Part shown: in pieces, positions 5,378 to 6,054 of the stretch
How positions within the stretch are numbered: position 1 is the first letter of the stretch
How the letters are laid out: every line of letters begins with the position of its first letter
Source: an uncultured Alphaproteobacteria bacterium
GTDB lineage: Bacteria > Pseudomonadota > Alphaproteobacteria > RF32 > CAG-239
Length of the DNA: 6,054 nt
Reading direction: 5' to 3'
NCBI GenBank assembly: GCA_900551585.1
Contig: URWU01000102.1
Span: 1-6,054, forward strand
Program-made: the position numbers and the translations under genes
Notes under the pieces: generated by a model
Told to the model about the DNA's origin: nothing
Databases searched by the model: none
Seen by the model: only the letters and a program-made list of their open reading frames with translations

Positions 5378-6007
5378 ATGAAAAAAGCTCTTGTCCTGTG
5401 CAGTTTGTTTTATTTGAGTTCCTGTGTTTATGCCGGTGAAGTCGACGTGTTGGGAAGCCGCCGCACGTTTTTTGATTCTTTTCAGTCATACAGCATAGAT
5501 TTTCGCGATAATTCGCCGCATTTGGTCAAGACAGAATATGTCAATGAAAAAAGTTTCAAACGCAATGAAATCCTTACTGCTTTCAAAGGTTATTCCGTTC
5601 TCAGCGATAAAACTTTTGTCCGCAGCTATTATGTGACGGAAAAGGTCAGAGCCGTTGGCAATGTGGTGCTGAGTAACGTTTCGGCGCCTTATCGTTTCAA
5701 AAATAATCAGACGATGAATATTCTCGGCTATACTTGGATTGACGGGGTTAAATATAGTCTGGTCGCAACAAACGAACTGCCGAATTATGTGGTTTTGTTT
5801 AACAGCGAGAGTGGCAAACTGTTTAACCAGACCGGTCATATCAAAGACGGCCGTTTGGTTCTGCTGCGTCAGGATTTTGTCCCCAGTAATCCTGATTTTC
5901 ATTTTGAGCCGATTTTTACGACAACGACGGAGCAAAGCAAACCGGTTAAAGGTTTTGACATCAAATATGACGGCTTACGTCTGAACCGTATGTGGTTTGT
6001 TTATTAC
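5378..6007 (+). CDS. Unrecognised exported protein or lipoprotein, 5' part (3' truncated)
   Basis: An open frame of 210 codons starting at ATG 5378, with AGTGAG (5365-5370) 7 bases upstream as a weak ribosome site. It stays open to the end of genomic sequence and on into the adapter, so the C-terminus is missing and no stop is seen. Residues 1-19 are an export signal: MKK, then ALVLCSLFYLSSC. LSSC (13-16) fits a lipobox, so a lipoprotein anchored at C16 is plausible; cleavage by signal peptidase I after VYA (residue 19) is the alternative. The mature part (VDVLGSRRTFFDSF onwards) looks rich in beta strands: KGYSVLSDKTFVRSYYV, GNVVLSNVSAPYRF, NILGYTWIDGVKYSLVAT and GRLVLLRQDFVPS. No cysteines follow C16 and there is no clear membrane segment in the visible part. 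I do not recognise the family. It is divergent from prmA, sharing a 91-base AT-rich spacer. Confidence 0.75.
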
Positions 6008-6054
6008 CTGTCTCTTATACACATCTCCGAGCCCACGAGACGGAGCTACATCTC
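6008..6054 (-). other. Nextera i7 adapter (library artefact)
   Basis: The reverse complement of the same adapter seen at the left end: the Tn5 mosaic end at 6008-6026, the rest of the transposase adapter at 6027-6041, index GGAGCTAC at 6042-6049 and the first bases of P7 (ATCTC). Genomic sequence stops at 6007. Any frame read past 6007, including the open frame from 5378, is adapter-encoded from there. Confidence 0.98.

Noticed and set aside
5486..5935. 149-codon minus-strand frame
   Set aside because: It is antisense to the exported-protein frame from 5378, which has a signal peptide, ribosome site and promoter; the minus frame has no recognisable domain or ribosome site.
5739..5984. 81-codon plus-strand frame
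   Set aside because: It lies in another frame within the exported-protein gene, lacks a clear ribosome site and resembles no family.
4..6054. 47-base perfect terminal inverted repeats that resemble a transposon or linear replicon end
   Set aside because: They match the Nextera transposase adapter, an i7 index and P7 sequence, and the genes between them are chromosomal housekeeping genes with no transposase.

Overview
The window is a 5,957-base genomic insert (51-6007) capped at both ends by Illumina Nextera (Tn5 tagmentation) adapter sequence. The two adapter copies, at 4-50 and 6008-6054, form a perfect 47-base inverted repeat. They are library artefacts, not biology. Both terminal genes are therefore cut by tagmentation breakpoints, and any start or stop read through the adapters is false.

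The organism looks like an uncultured, moderately low-GC Gram-negative bacterium, most likely an alphaproteobacterium. This rests on the prmA-pepP gene pair (an arrangement I know from alphaproteobacteria), the long three-domain aminopeptidase P, the DUF3137 and MprF/YbhN-like proteins, clear Shine-Dalgarno sites and two exported proteins. TGA is used as a stop (pepP), so the code is standard. The taxonomic call is inference from memory of these families, not from a database search.

Layout: (1) 51-674, plus strand, 3' part of a DUF3137 protein gene. (2) 675-785, spacer with a candidate promoter. (3) 786-2165, plus strand, two abutting membrane-protein genes: an MprF/YbhN-type lipid flippase-like protein without a synthetase domain, and a half-size EamA (drug/metabolite transporter) protein. 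(4) 5286-2175, minus strand, a compact operon prmA (ribosomal protein L11 methyltransferase), pepP (Xaa-Pro aminopeptidase) and a small exported thioredoxin-like protein with a CYGC motif. Gaps are 1 and 15 bases, and the operon has a near-consensus sigma70-type promoter at 5322-5350. It meets the plus-strand pair tail to tail with only 9 bases between stop codons. (5) 5287-5377, AT-rich divergent promoter region. (6) 5378-6007, plus strand, 5' part of an unrecognised exported protein or lipoprotein that stays open into the adapter.

Most of this is ordinary core and housekeeping content. I see no mobile element, CRISPR array, RNA gene or obvious new defence or biosynthetic system. The points worth a second look are the adapter caps, the unrecognised exported protein, the flippase/half-transporter pair, the thioredoxin-like gene attached to prmA-pepP, and small oddities in PrmA: a short 9-residue N-terminal duplication and a compact variant of the conserved FGTG-type loop.
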